From Halomonas litopenaei (lineage in GTDB: Bacteria; Pseudomonadota; Gammaproteobacteria; Pseudomonadales; Halomonadaceae), in contig NZ_PXNS01000003.1 in NCBI RefSeq assembly GCF_003045775.1, forward strand, positions 219,752 through 283,751: 64,000 nucleotides of DNA, read 5' to 3'. The position numbers and the translations under genes are program-made. This document shows, in pieces, positions 28,641 through 37,376 of this stretch. Numbering within the stretch: the stretch's first letter is position 1; the number at the start of each line of letters is the position of its first letter. The notes beneath the pieces were generated by a model. That model searched no databases. It worked only from the letters and a program-made list of their open reading frames with translations, and had not been told where the DNA came from.

Positions 28641-28925
28641 ATGAAACTCAAGCTGCTTTCGATTGCCGCCATTGCCGCCGTGACCACACTTCCGCTGACG
28701 GCCCAGGCCGACGCCCGTGCCACCGACCTGGCCCGCGCGCTGAACAGCCAACCCCTGTCCATGCGCGACGCCATGCCCCAGCAGGGCCATGAAGTGATCA
28801 ATGCCCACATCGCCAGCGACAGCACCGAAGCCCTGCGCAAGGCTCGCCTGCGGCTGCAGTCTCGCCATGTGGAAATGACCGACTTCATGCTCAATCTCGA
28901 CCTCGGTCGCGCCGCCACCAAGTAA
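28641..28925 (+). CDS. Small exported protein, family member A
   Basis: 94 residues: a clean Sec signal peptide (1-23, ending TAQA) and a mature chain of about 71 residues without cysteine. It shares the pattern ALN-x2-PL, then NAHIA, then ARL-x-L and TDF with the two near-identical proteins encoded at 29700 and 30201, and is a diverged member of the same family. I do not recognise the family. Its short, highly charged helical mature part would suit a periplasmic or secreted peptide. The gene lies 84 bp after ribA and has its own hairpin leader. Confidence 0.75.
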   Translation: MKLKLLSIAAIAAVTTLPLTAQADARATDLARALNSQPLSMRDAMPQQGHEVINAHIASDSTEALRKARLRLQSRHVEMTDFMLNLDLGRAATK

Positions 28926-28968
28926 CAGCAAGAAAAAAATGCCTTTGTTTTTGCACCGCTACAGGCAT

Positions 28969-28980
28969 ACGACCGTTTTA
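28969..28980. promoter_or_regulatory. Palindrome site 1 (partial), ACGACCGTTTTA
   Basis: The core and right arm of the 16-bp palindrome seen at 29625; the left arm is altered to CAT before ACG. It is located 44 bp past gene A and 120 bp before gene B. Confidence 0.55.
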
Positions 28981-29099
28981 ATAGAGCCGCATTATCGAAG
29001 CCATAAAAGCGATTACCTGGCGCTTTCGATAGAACGCTAACAAAATACACACATCGACAGCGGGTGACGCCACCCGCTGAAACCGGAAGGAGCTTCGAC

Positions 29100-29417
29100 A
29101 TGAAACCCACCTTGATCCTCGCTGCCCTGATCGTCGCCTCTCTGCCCGCTCTGGCCCAGGCTGCACCACCCAAGTACGCCCTGGCCCTGAACGAATCGCC
29201 CTTGACCGACCAGGCCCCGTTGGTCGATGACGTGTTGGGGCAGCAAGTTGCCGATGTCGAGGCTCTGACCATCGGTGGTCAGCGTATCGGCAACACCGCC
29301 GCCTCGACCCATGATGGCAAGACGCTGGCAAACGCCAGGCTGCAACTGCATCGCGACCATGCCCAGGGCACTCGCTTTCTGCAGCTGGACGGACGGCGTG
29401 TCGCGGTGACCATCTAG
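29100..29417 (+). CDS. Small exported protein, divergent family member B
   Basis: 105 residues from the ATG at 29100, which has GGAAGGAG upstream. The signal peptide covers about 1-21 (LPALAQA). The mature part keeps ALN-x2-PL and NARLQLHRD-x4-TRF in the same order as the neighbouring family members but has an insertion in the middle and a different tail (RRVAVTI), so it is the most distant of the four. No cysteines. A 9-bp hairpin (CAGCGGGTG with CACCCGCTG, 29058-29079) sits in the leader just before the ribosome site. Function unknown. Confidence 0.7.
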   Translation: MKPTLILAALIVASLPALAQAAPPKYALALNESPLTDQAPLVDDVLGQQVADVEALTIGGQRIGNTAASTHDGKTLANARLQLHRDHAQGTRFLQLDGRRVAVTI

Positions 29418-29461
29418 GCTGCGCTGTGTAAAGGCGACTTAGACCAAGGTCGCATCGGTAT

Positions 29462-29490
29462 TTGACATTCCGTTAGCCTGTTAATATTAT
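29462..29490 (+). promoter_or_regulatory. Near-consensus sigma-70 promoter
   Basis: TTGACA (29462-29467), a 17-base spacer and TATTAT (29485-29490): a perfect -35 and 5 of 6 in the -10. The predicted start near 29497 gives a leader of about 200 bases before gene C, and the palindrome at 29625 lies within that leader. One of the best promoter matches in the window. Confidence 0.75.
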
Positions 29491-29624
29491 TGCCGCAAGT
29501 TTTCATGCAGTACCCGTTAGATACATCCTTCGAACGCAGGACAGAGTCAGCAAGGTCCAGGCAGACAAGGATGACAAGCTGCAGAAAAGGCAGGCCCTGA
29601 GGGGCCAAAAAATGCCACCAAAAT

Positions 29625-29640
29625 TAAAACGACCGTTTTA
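29625..29640. promoter_or_regulatory. Palindrome site 2, TAAAACGACCGTTTTA (perfect)
   Basis: Perfect inverted repeat TAAAACG-AC-CGTTTTA, 60 bp before gene C. The same core recurs at 28969 and 30013 and nowhere else that I noticed in the window, so it is probably the operator of a regulator dedicated to this gene family. The shape suits a TetR-type dimer. Confidence 0.62.
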
Positions 29641-29699
29641 TTTTGAATCGGTCGAATTCAAGAGAGACAAGGGCCACGAGGCCCAATAGGAGAGACACC

Positions 29700-29996
29700 A
29701 TGAAAGCCACTACCAAGATCGCCGCTACTGCCCTGCTCGCCGCTGCCCTGCCGCTGACCGCCCAGGCCGACCGCGCCAGCGACCGTGCCCAGGCGCTCAA
29801 CGCCGAGCCGCTGTCCAGCCTCAGCGTCGCCGCCCTCGACGCCGCCCATCAGGTCGGCAACGCCCATATCGCCGACAACGGCAGCAATGCGATGGCCAAC
29901 GCCCGCCTGGAGCTGCTGCGCGAACAGGCCAAGCGTACCGACTTCGCCATGAGCGAGCATGACCTGGACCTGGCCCGTCAGGCCACCACCGGCTAA
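29700..29996 (+). CDS. Small exported protein, family member C
   Basis: 98 residues: signal peptide 1-23 (TAQA), then a 75-residue, cysteine-free, strongly helical mature chain with ALNAEPL, HQVGNAHIADNG and ANARLELLREQAKRTDF. It is nearly the same as the next gene, D, with most differences confined to about ten residues after ALNAEPL. AGGAGAG precedes the ATG. The likely location is the periplasm or outside. Family and function unknown; strong promoter and operator-like elements upstream suggest abundant, regulated expression. Confidence 0.8.
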   Translation: MKATTKIAATALLAAALPLTAQADRASDRAQALNAEPLSSLSVAALDAAHQVGNAHIADNGSNAMANARLELLREQAKRTDFAMSEHDLDLARQATTG

Positions 29997-30012
29997 TTTT
30001 TGCCGACCAGAT

Positions 30013-30028
30013 TAAAACGACCGTTTGA
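30013..30028. promoter_or_regulatory. Palindrome site 3, TAAAACGACCGTTTGA
   Basis: Same 16-bp element as site 2 with one arm base changed. It lies 17 bp past gene C and 173 bp before gene D. The right arm overlaps a possible -35 hexamer TTGACT (30025-30030). Confidence 0.58.
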
Positions 30029-30200
30029 CTTGGTGATGACCGGCAACGTCCAAATGACGCCCGGCGTCATCTCCAACAGACGATCGCGAAGGCCAGCAAC
30101 AAAGGCCCTTCGACAAAGACTGCAAGACGACCGCTGAAACCGACATACGCGATGGCCAAGGGCTCACCCAGAAGCCCATCAGGCCTACAGGAGAGACACC

Positions 30201-30497
30201 ATGAAAGCCACTACCAAGATCGCCGCTACTGCCCTGCTCGCCGCTGCCCTGCCGCTGACCGCCCAGGCCGACCGTGCCACTGACCGCGCCCAAGCGCTCA
30301 ACGCCGAGCCGTTGGCTCAGGTCAGCGCCAGCGCGCTGGAGGCCGCCCATCAGGTCGGCAACGCCCATATCGCCGACAACGGCAGCAACGCCATGGCCAA
30401 TGCCCGGCTGGAGCTGCTGCGGGTTCAGGCCAAGCGCACCGACTTCGCCATGAGCGAGCACGACCTGGACCTGGCCCGTCAGGCCACCACCGGCTAA
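30201..30497 (+). CDS. Small exported protein, family member D
   Basis: 98 residues, a tandem paralogue of gene C. The DNA from the ribosome site through the signal-peptide codons (30189-30274) is identical to 29688-29773 over 86 bases, offset by 501 bp, while the segment after ALNAEPL differs. This mosaic pattern indicates recent duplication or gene conversion with diversification of one short patch. No cysteines, signal peptide ending TAQA. The gene is the last of the cluster and ends before a strong terminator. Confidence 0.8.
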   Translation: MKATTKIAATALLAAALPLTAQADRATDRAQALNAEPLAQVSASALEAAHQVGNAHIADNGSNAMANARLELLRVQAKRTDFAMSEHDLDLARQATTG

Positions 30498-30549
30498 GCG
30501 CACCGATCCGATGGGTGTCCGCGGGTAAGGACCCCGGGTACCAACGCAG

Positions 30550-30585
30550 AGGCCCCGCCGACGTGATGTCGGCGGGGCCTTTTTA
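30550..30585 (+). terminator. Intrinsic terminator of the small-protein cluster
   Basis: A 13-bp perfect stem beginning AGGCCCCGCCGAC, loop GTGAT, followed by TTTTT, 53 bp past gene D. Strong Rho-independent terminator. Confidence 0.93.
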
Positions 30586-30706
30586 TGTGCCGGGTCTTTT
30601 TGTGCTCGGCCTTTTTGTGCTGGGCCTGGGGGAGGGTCTACCGGACACGGGGCCAGGTGCGGGACCAGGCACTCAGCGATCCGGCGACCCGGCCGTCGAG
30701 CCTGCG

Positions 30707-32257
30707 TCAGCGTGTCTGAGGCGCGGAATCGACCTGCCGTGGCTGCCACAGCGCCTTCATCACCAGCGCGATGGTCAACATCACTGCGACGCCACTGATC
30801 GCCCCGATCCAGGTGGTACCGGTGACGCCGGCCACAAAGAAGGCCACCAGTCCTGCGACACCGGCTGTCACCGCATAGGGCAGCTGGGTGCGCACATGGT
30901 CGATATGGTCACAGCTCGACCCCGCCGACGACAGAATGGTGGTATCGGAAATCGGCGAGCAATGATCGCCGAAGATGCCGCCGCTGAGCACCGAGGCGAT
31001 GGCCAGCGCCATGGGCAGGTCCATGGCCGCCGCCACCGGCATGGCGATCGGAATCATGATGGCGAAGGTGCCGTAGGAGGTGCCGGTGGTGAAGGCCACC
31101 ACGGCGCCGATCAGGAACAGCAGCACCGGTACCAGGCTGGGCGGAATGCTGGCCTCGGTCAGGCTGACCAGGTAGTCGGCGGTGCCAAGCTCGGAGGTGA
31201 CGCTGCCGATGGACCAGGCCAGCGCCAGGATGATGTAGACCAGGGTCATGCTCTTGATGCCCTCGACCACGATATCCATGGCCTCGCGGAAGTCGAACAG
31301 CCGCTGACTCATGCCCATGGCCAGCCCCGTCATCACCGCCACCAGGGTGGCGATCAGGATCGACTGACCGCCGTCGGCGTTGCCCACCGCAGTCACCAGG
31401 TCATTTTCCGGGAAGTTGCCGGTCCACAGAAACAGCGGCGGAATCATCGCCAGCAACACCCCGATCGGCACCAGCATGTTGCGCTTGCGAGCGGTGTCTT
31501 CCGGCGCCTTGAGCTCCATGGCGTCGGTCTCGGAAGGCGGCTTGGCGGTGTCTTCCATCAGCTTGCCGGTCTCCCGGGCGCGACGTTCTGCCCGCGCCAT
31601 GGGACCGAAGTCCCACTGGGTGACGACGATATAGAAGATCATCCCCAGCGCCAGCCAGGCGTAGAAGTTCAGCGGAATCGAGGACAGGTAGATCAGGTAC
31701 TCCGAGCCGCTCACCTCCATCTCGCCCAGCTGAGTGCCGATCAGCCCCATGACGAAGACCACCCAGGTGGACACCGGGCCCAGCAGGCACATGGGGGCCG
31801 AGGTGGAATCGACGATGTAGGCGAGCTTCTCGCGGGAGACCTTCATGCGATCGGTGATCGGACGCATCACGCTGCCCACGGTGAGGGCGTTGAAATAGTC
31901 CTCGAAGAAGATCAGCATGCCAAGGCCAAGCGTGCTGCCCTGGGCGCCACGGGCGCTGGCGACCTTGCGCGAGATGGCGCGGGCGATGGCGTGGGCGCCA
32001 CCGGTACGCTGCAGCACGCTGATCAAGACCCCGAACAGGCCACAGTAGATCAGCACGGTGGCGTTCCACTCGTCGCCGATGCTCGGCACGATAAAGTCAG
32101 AAAAACTGTTGTAGAGGCCGGCGGCAGGATTGTAGCCGGCGAGCATGGTCGCCCCGAGCCAGACGCCGCAGAACAGCGCGGGAATGACGTTGCGCGTCGC
32201 CAATGCCAGCAGGATGGCCAGCAGCGGCGGCAACAGGGATAAGAGTCCGAAGGACAT
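30707..32257 (-). CDS. NhaC-family Na+/H+ antiporter
   Basis: 516 residues with about twelve membrane helices. The family blocks FFEDYFNALTVGSVMRPITD and GGIFGDHCSPISDTTILSSAGS are those of NhaC-type antiporters, with the acidic residues expected for ion binding. It would expel sodium in exchange for protons, which suits a salt-tolerant organism; amino acid/Na+ exchange is an alternative for this family. The ATG at 32257 follows AGGAGAC. The cytoplasmic loop around residues 225-260 is Arg/Glu-rich. Monocistronic and facing the small-protein cluster. Confidence 0.88.
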   Translation of the reverse strand: MSFGLLSLLPPLLAILLALATRNVIPALFCGVWLGATMLAGYNPAAGLYNSFSDFIVPSIGDEWNATVLIYCGLFGVLISVLQRTGGAHAIARAISRKVASARGAQGSTLGLGMLIFFEDYFNALTVGSVMRPITDRMKVSREKLAYIVDSTSAPMCLLGPVSTWVVFVMGLIGTQLGEMEVSGSEYLIYLSSIPLNFYAWLALGMIFYIVVTQWDFGPMARAERRARETGKLMEDTAKPPSETDAMELKAPEDTARKRNMLVPIGVLLAMIPPLFLWTGNFPENDLVTAVGNADGGQSILIATLVAVMTGLAMGMSQRLFDFREAMDIVVEGIKSMTLVYIILALAWSIGSVTSELGTADYLVSLTEASIPPSLVPVLLFLIGAVVAFTTGTSYGTFAIMIPIAMPVAAAMDLPMALAIASVLSGGIFGDHCSPISDTTILSSAGSSCDHIDHVRTQLPYAVTAGVAGLVAFFVAGVTGTTWIGAISGVAVMLTIALVMKALWQPRQVDSAPQTR

Positions 32258-32675
32258 CGGGAGTCTCCTGGGTTCTTGTCGGTCTTGGCCCGAGGGGATG
32301 ACGCCGGACGGCGTCGTGCGGGCAGCGGGGCATCCTAGGCGCTTGCGGCACAAACGGCAACCGCGCTGTCACATCCCCGCAACCGCCGTTCCAGAAGTAC
32401 AAGCCAGTGCCGGCCTGCAGCTAGCTGACCACCCTGAAAATTCCCCTCGGACATCGGGTGACGGCGCCGACAGATACCTCCATCACCCCGCGCCCCGCCT
32501 CCCCAACACCGACAGCCGATACCCTCTCTGGAGATGCACCAGGCAACGTCCCGACGGCCCTCGCCTCAGTCAGGACGCCGGGTCTCCACCTCCACCCCCT
32601 TCATGCCCTGTGCCGTGTAGCGCTCGCCGGCAACGACGTCAGGCGCCAGGCCAGTGCCACTTGGCCCTGGGGTCG
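32258..32675. other. Intergenic region without visible gene
   Basis: About 420 bp between the NhaC start and the djlA stop. It should carry the antiporter promoter. The Pro/Thr-rich short frames here do not look like proteins and I see no repeat or RNA structure. Confidence 0.55.
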
Positions 32676-33455
32676 TCAGGCCTGACCGCGGGCCTGGCGA
32701 ATACGCTGGTAGGCGTTGCCGATCTCCACGGTGCGGGCCTCGGCGACCTCGCGCATGCTGTCGGGCAGGCCACGACTGGCCAGCTTGTCCGGGTGGTTCT
32801 CGCTCATCAGCTTGCGGTAGGCGCGCTTGACCTCGGCGTCACTGGCCTCGTCGCTGACACCGAGCACCTTGTAGGCATCTTCCAGCGGGCTCTGGCTCTC
32901 CTGGGTCGCGCCGGCACCGTGGGAGGCGCCGCCCCGCAGCATGGCCTCGATCTGGGCGATCTCGGCCTCGCTGCAGCCAAGCCCGCGAGCCACCCGCATC
33001 AGCATGCTGTGCTCGGCCGGGTGCAGCACCCCATCGGCGGCGATGGCGGAAAGCTGCACCTGCAGGAAGATCTGGCGCAGCGCACTGCGCCCGCGCGTCA
33101 GCCGGGCCACCCGTGCGATCTCGCCGTCGAGGTCGAAGTCACTGGCGCGCCCGCGCTCGAAGGCGGCGCGGGCGCTGGCACGGGTGTTTTCCGGCAGACG
33201 CAGACGCACCAGCAATTGCTCCAGGACCTGGCGTTCCTCGCCGCTGACCTGACCATCGGCCTGGCACACCGCCCCCATCACCGCAAAGGTGGAGTCCATG
33301 AACTGACGCTGCATCTCTGCCAGGCCCTTGCTGAGCATCAGACCGCCGCGCAGGCGCCCGCCCAGCCACCAGCCGATACCGCCGCCGATCAGCATGCCCA
33401 GCGGCCCACCGGCCAGGAAGCCCACTACCGCGCCAATCACGATGATGGTCAGCAT
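32676..33455 (-). CDS. djlA: DnaJ-like co-chaperone DjlA
   Basis: 259 residues in the DjlA layout: an N-terminal glycine-rich membrane helix (about 5-33), a TerB-like acidic helical middle domain (about 45-165), and a C-terminal J domain with the HPD motif (ENHPDKLASRG, near residue 223). It is anchored in the inner membrane and stimulates DnaK ATPase. The ATG at 33455 begins directly with the membrane segment, as in other DjlA proteins. It lies upstream of no obvious partner. Confidence 0.92.
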   Translation of the reverse strand: MLTIIVIGAVVGFLAGGPLGMLIGGGIGWWLGGRLRGGLMLSKGLAEMQRQFMDSTFAVMGAVCQADGQVSGEERQVLEQLLVRLRLPENTRASARAAFERGRASDFDLDGEIARVARLTRGRSALRQIFLQVQLSAIAADGVLHPAEHSMLMRVARGLGCSEAEIAQIEAMLRGGASHGAGATQESQSPLEDAYKVLGVSDEASDAEVKRAYRKLMSENHPDKLASRGLPDSMREVAEARTVEIGNAYQRIRQARGQA

Positions 33456-33683
33456 AAAATCCTCTCTTGTGCGCTACGTCGCCAAGCGGCGGCGCCACGT
33501 CTTTTTCTGTTTCGGCCCTGGCCAACCGTTGCGGCTATGCCAGGTCCCGCCAAAGGGGTATGAGCAGGCAGCATACCATCGCCGTCGAGCCGGCGGCGAA
33601 GGTCCAGCCTTCGCTGTTTCATCGAATGGTCATCTGCAAGCGCGACACTGCACGCCATTTCAAGCCGCTCGGTTCACACTCCC

Positions 33684-33866
33684 ATGCGACTCTCGATCAC
33701 GCGCCTTGCCATCGTCGGCGCCATCGCTTCCGCCAGCATCAGCGTCAGCCTGGCCTCCAATGCTTCGGTATTCCCCTGGCAGGGTTTGCTGGGGGTGGAC
33801 ACGCCGCCATCTGACACCGCCAGGTCCGTCATCGAGCGCCTGGTCGAAAGCGCCAGCCATCGCTGA
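33684..33866 (+). CDS. Putative small exported peptide
   Basis: 60 residues, uncertain. It has a plausible signal peptide (MRLSITRLAIVGAIASASISVSLAS) and a short tail ending VIERLVESASHR. A 13-bp hairpin begins 15 bp past its stop, as if terminating this transcript, which is the main reason for keeping it. There is no strong ribosome site before the ATG. I recognise no family. It might instead be non-coding sequence between the divergent djlA and convergent dxs genes. Confidence 0.42.
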   Translation: MRLSITRLAIVGAIASASISVSLASNASVFPWQGLLGVDTPPSDTARSVIERLVESASHR

Positions 33867-33880
33867 GCCTGCTCCCAGAC

Positions 33881-33912
33881 GCCATCGGCCCCCTGGAGCG
33901 GGGGCCGATGGC
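33881..33912. terminator. 13-bp hairpin before dxs 3' end
   Basis: GCCATCGGCCCCC pairs perfectly with GGGGGCCGATGGC around TGGAGC. It lies 44 bp beyond the dxs stop and 15 bp beyond the small plus-strand frame; likely a shared terminator, although without a T-run. Confidence 0.62.
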
Positions 33913-33955
33913 ATGACGAACATACTTGCGCCGTGCGCGACGCAGGCACCCTCGC

Positions 33956-35869
33956 TCAGCGCTTTCGGTGCTTGTCCAGACGGCGACGAATCGCCGCCTC
34001 GATACCGTCGGCATCGAGGCCACAGTCACGCAGCAGCTCCGCTGGCTTGCCGTGTTCGGCAAAGACATCGGGCAGGCCCAGGTTGAGCACCGGCACGGCG
34101 ACACCCTCGGCCAGCAGCAGTTCGTTGACGCCACTGCCGGCGCCTCCGGCCACCACGTTTTCTTCCAGGGTGACCAGCAGGTCGTGGTTGCGGGCGGCCT
34201 CTAGCACGGCGTCACGATCCAGCGGTTTGACGCTGCGCATATTGATGTGAGTGGCGTCTAGCCGCTCGGCCACCACCCCGGCGGGGTCATTGAGGCTACC
34301 GAAGGCCAGCAGCGCCACGCCCTTGCCCTGACGCCGCGGCTCGGCCACGCCGATGGGCAGCGGCTCGAGGTCGGCGGGAATGGGCACACCGGGACCGGTA
34401 CCGCGGGGATAGCGCACCGCCGCTGGCCCCGGATGATGGTAGGCGGCGCTGAGCATGGCGCGACACTCGGCCTCGTCCGCCGGCGCCAGCACCACCATGC
34501 CCGGTACGCAGCGCAGGTAGGTCAAATCCAGGGCGCCATGGTGGGTCGGGCCATCCTCACCGACCAGGCCGGCACGATCGATGGCGAAGGTCACATCCAG
34601 CTCCTGCACCGCCACGTCATGGATCAACTGGTCATAGCCGCGTTGCAGGAAGGTCGAGTAGATCGCCACCACCGGCTTCATTGCCTCGCAGGCCATACCG
34701 GCGGCCAGGGTCACCGAGTGCTGTTCGGCGATGGCCACGTCGTAGTAGCGCTCGGGGTACTCCTTGGAGAAACGGATTAAATCCGACCCCTCGCGCATGG
34801 CCGGGGTAATACCGATCAGACGTTCGTCGGCGGCGGCCATGTCACAGATCCAGTCGCCGAACACGCTGCAGTACTTCTTCTTCGGCGGCGCATTCGACGC
34901 GGTCGCCGGGGGCTTGGCCTTGGCGGCCTCCGGCGTCTCCAGCTTGGTGATGGCGTGGTAGCCGATGGGATCGGACTCCGCCGGCAGGAAGCCCCGGCCC
35001 TTGCACGTCTTCACGTGCAGAAACTGAGGTCCGTCCAGCTCACGCATGCTGGTGAGGGCATCGGTCAGGGCGTCGATATCGTGGCCGTCGATGGGCCCGA
35101 CATAATTGAAGCCCATCTCCTCGAACAGGGTGGCCGGACTGACCATGCCCTTGACGTGCTCCTCGGTGCGCCGCGCCAGCTCCAGCGCACCCGGCAGGTG
35201 GGACAGCACCCGCTTGCCGTTCTCACGCATGCTCAGATAGGGCTTGCTGACCAGAATCCGTGCCAGGTAGCTGGCCACGCCCCCGACGTTCTCGGAGATC
35301 GACATCTCGTTGTCGTTGAGCACGACCAGCAGGTTGGCGTTGACGTGGCCGGCGTGGGCCAGGGCCTCGAAGGCCATGCCCGCGGTCAGGGCGCCGTCGC
35401 CGATGACGGCACACACGCGGCGCTCCTGCTTCTGCGTGCGCGCCGCCAGGGCCATGCCCAGAGCCGCCGAGATGGAGGTGCTGGAATGGCCGACGCCAAA
35501 GGTGTCGTACTCCGACTCGGCACGCCGGGGAAAGGCGGCCAGACCACCGTAGCGACGAATGCTGGTCATGGCCTCGCGGCGGCCGGTCAGAATCTTGTGG
35601 GGATAGGCCTGGTGGCCCACGTCCCACACCAGGCGATCGTGGGGCGTGCGGAAGGCGTGGTGCAGCGCCACGGTCAGCTCGACCACACCAAGACCGGCGC
35701 CGAAGTGGCCGCCGGAAACGCCGACGCTATACAGCAGGTAGGCGCGCAGCTCATCGGCCACGCGCTTGAGCTGCTCTGCGCTCATGGCACGCAGCGCAGC
35801 CGGGGTATCCAGAGTATCGAGCAGCGGTGTCGCCGGCCGCTCGGTGGGAATCGTGTCGAACAGCTTCAT
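33956..35869 (-). CDS. dxs: 1-deoxy-D-xylulose-5-phosphate synthase
   Basis: 637 residues. The enzyme condenses pyruvate and glyceraldehyde 3-phosphate with thiamine diphosphate, giving DXP for isoprenoids, thiamine and pyridoxal. The ThDP motif runs from [16 protein letters not shown] to LNDNEMSIS, and the transketolase C-half ([17 protein letters not shown]) is intact. A 60-residue linker around 290-335 is rich in Ala/Lys/Pro, slightly longer than usual. It is the last gene of an xseB-ispA-dxs operon, 16 bp after ispA. Confidence 0.96.
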   Translation of the reverse strand: MKLFDTIPTERPATPLLDTLDTPAALRAMSAEQLKRVADELRAYLLYSVGVSGGHFGAGLGVVELTVALHHAFRTPHDRLVWDVGHQAYPHKILTGRREAMTSIRRYGGLAAFPRRAESEYDTFGVGHSSTSISAALGMALAARTQKQERRVCAVIGDGALTAGMAFEALAHAGHVNANLLVVLNDNEMSISENVGGVASYLARILVSKPYLSMRENGKRVLSHLPGALELARRTEEHVKGMVSPATLFEEMGFNYVGPIDGHDIDALTDALTSMRELDGPQFLHVKTCKGRGFLPAESDPIGYHAITKLETPEAAKAKPPATASNAPPKKKYCSVFGDWICDMAAADERLIGITPAMREGSDLIRFSKEYPERYYDVAIAEQHSVTLAAGMACEAMKPVVAIYSTFLQRGYDQLIHDVAVQELDVTFAIDRAGLVGEDGPTHHGALDLTYLRCVPGMVVLAPADEAECRAMLSAAYHHPGPAAVRYPRGTGPGVPIPADLEPLPIGVAEPRRQGKGVALLAFGSLNDPAGVVAERLDATHINMRSVKPLDRDAVLEAARNHDLLVTLEENVVAGGAGSGVNELLLAEGVAVPVLNLGLPDVFAEHGKPAELLRDCGLDADGIEAAIRRRLDKHRKR

Positions 35870-35885
35870 GTTAGCCCTGTGGTCG

Positions 35886-36770
35886 TCAGTGATCGCGCTC
35901 GATCATGTAGCGGGCAAGCCCGGCCAGAGGCGCCGCCGCCTCGCCCAGCGGGGCGATGGCGTCGAGTGCCTCGTCGATCAGCGCACCGGCCTTGGCTCGG
36001 GCGCCGTCAAGCCCGAGCAGGGCGGGATAGGTCGGCTTGTCGCGGGCCGCGTCGGCCCCCGAGGTCTTGCCGAGGGTATCGGTGTCGCCGGTGACGTCCA
36101 GCACGTCGTCATGCACCTGAAACGCCAGGCCCATGGCCGCAGCATAGGTGTCCAACGCCCCCAGACGCGAATCGTCCTCGGCCACCGCCACCAGCCCACC
36201 GAGGCGAACCGCGGCGCGAATCAGCGCACCGGTCTTGTGGCGGTGCATGGTTTCCAGCATCGCCAGGTCGGGACGTTCGCCCACCACCGCCAGATCCAGC
36301 GCCTGGCCGGCGGCCATGCCGTCGCGACCAGACGCCTTGGCCAGGGTCGCCACCAGGGCACCCAGGCGGGGCGAGCGAGAGCTCGCCAGCAGCTCGAATG
36401 CCAGCGTCTGCAGGGCGTCACCGGCGAGAATCGCCGAGGCCTCGTCGAAGGCCTTGTGCACCGTGGGCTGGCCACGTCGCAGGTCGTCGTCGTCCATCGC
36501 CGGCAGGTCATCGTGGACCAGCGAGTAGGCGTGGATCAGCTCGATCGCGGCGGCGGGGATATCGAGCTCGTCGTCGTCGGCTCCCAGCGCACGCCCTGCG
36601 GCGTAGACCAGGATGGGACGCAGGCGCTTTCCTCCGACCAGCAGGCCGTGGCGCATCGCCGCCTCGAGCCGGGGTTCGACGACGTGGCGCTGTTCGAACA
36701 GCCCCTCGAGGCAGCGGTCTACCCGCGCCCGGTCTGCGGCCAAGCGGGCCAGCATGGTGTCAGCGTTCAC
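35886..36770 (-). CDS. ispA: Farnesyl diphosphate synthase
   Basis: 294 residues from a GTG start at 36770, which has GGAGGA five bases upstream and overlaps the xseB stop by 11 bases; the ATG at 36755 is an alternative without a ribosome site. Both aspartate-rich motifs are present ([10 protein letters not shown] and DDVLDVTGD), together with GGKRLRP. The enzyme adds isopentenyl units to make C15 farnesyl diphosphate for quinone and undecaprenyl lipids. Operon position between xseB and dxs is the classic gammaproteobacterial one. Confidence 0.94.
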   Translation of the reverse strand: MNADTMLARLAADRARVDRCLEGLFEQRHVVEPRLEAAMRHGLLVGGKRLRPILVYAAGRALGADDDELDIPAAAIELIHAYSLVHDDLPAMDDDDLRRGQPTVHKAFDEASAILAGDALQTLAFELLASSRSPRLGALVATLAKASGRDGMAAGQALDLAVVGERPDLAMLETMHRHKTGALIRAAVRLGGLVAVAEDDSRLGALDTYAAAMGLAFQVHDDVLDVTGDTDTLGKTSGADAARDKPTYPALLGLDGARAKAGALIDEALDAIAPLGEAAAPLAGLARYMIERDH

Positions 36771-37038
36771 CCGGTTCCTCCCCGATATCAAAAGGCGACA
36801 GCTGCATGCCACCGTCGGCGTTCTCCGTCAGGCTGCGCACCTTGAGTTCGGCCTCGTCGAGCCGCTTCTGGGCATCTCGCGTCAAGGCCACGCCCTGCTC
36901 GAAGGCCTTGAGCGACTCCTCCAGCGTCAGCTCGCCGGACTCCAGGCGCTCGACCAGTGTCTCCAGCTGGGTCATGGCCGAGGCGAAGTCGAGCGACTCG
37001 TCATCTTTCTGTGTTGGCTGGCGGTCCTGCGTTGCCAT
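36760..37038 (-). CDS. xseB: Exodeoxyribonuclease VII small subunit
   Basis: 92 residues. The core DFASAMTQLETLVERLESGELTLEESLKAFEQGVAL is the XseB signature of two antiparallel helices that wrap the large subunit XseA. Exonuclease VII degrades single-stranded DNA. The ATG at 37038 has GGAGGGG seven bases upstream; the longer upstream frame is not real. Its stop overlaps the ispA GTG start, so translation is coupled. xseA is not in the window. Confidence 0.93.
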   Translation of the reverse strand: MATQDRQPTQKDDESLDFASAMTQLETLVERLESGELTLEESLKAFEQGVALTRDAQKRLDEAELKVRSLTENADGGMQLSPFDIGEEPGER

Positions 37039-37376
37039 GCGCCCCTCCAGGCGGCGGGTCAAAGGCTGACCCGAGATTGCGAGTTCACGGCCGACGATGG
37101 GCCACCCGGGAAACGCAGGCTCGCTGACGACGTCCGGCCTTTCCCCAAAGGGCGACAGTATACACGCTCTCCCCCCGGGGTCGTCTGCCCTGGCCCTTAT
37201 CCGCGGCCCGCGAAGCGCCCCTCGAAAGGACGGCGGTACATGCAGATGGCTCATGCTGCGGTGCAAGGATTTTCAACGTGAAAATGCCGCCCTGTGGTAC
37301 TCTATGGACCCTGATTTTTCGCCTGCCCCACCACACAGCCGCTGGCTGCCGCCAACTCCAAGAGGTTGATTCGACC

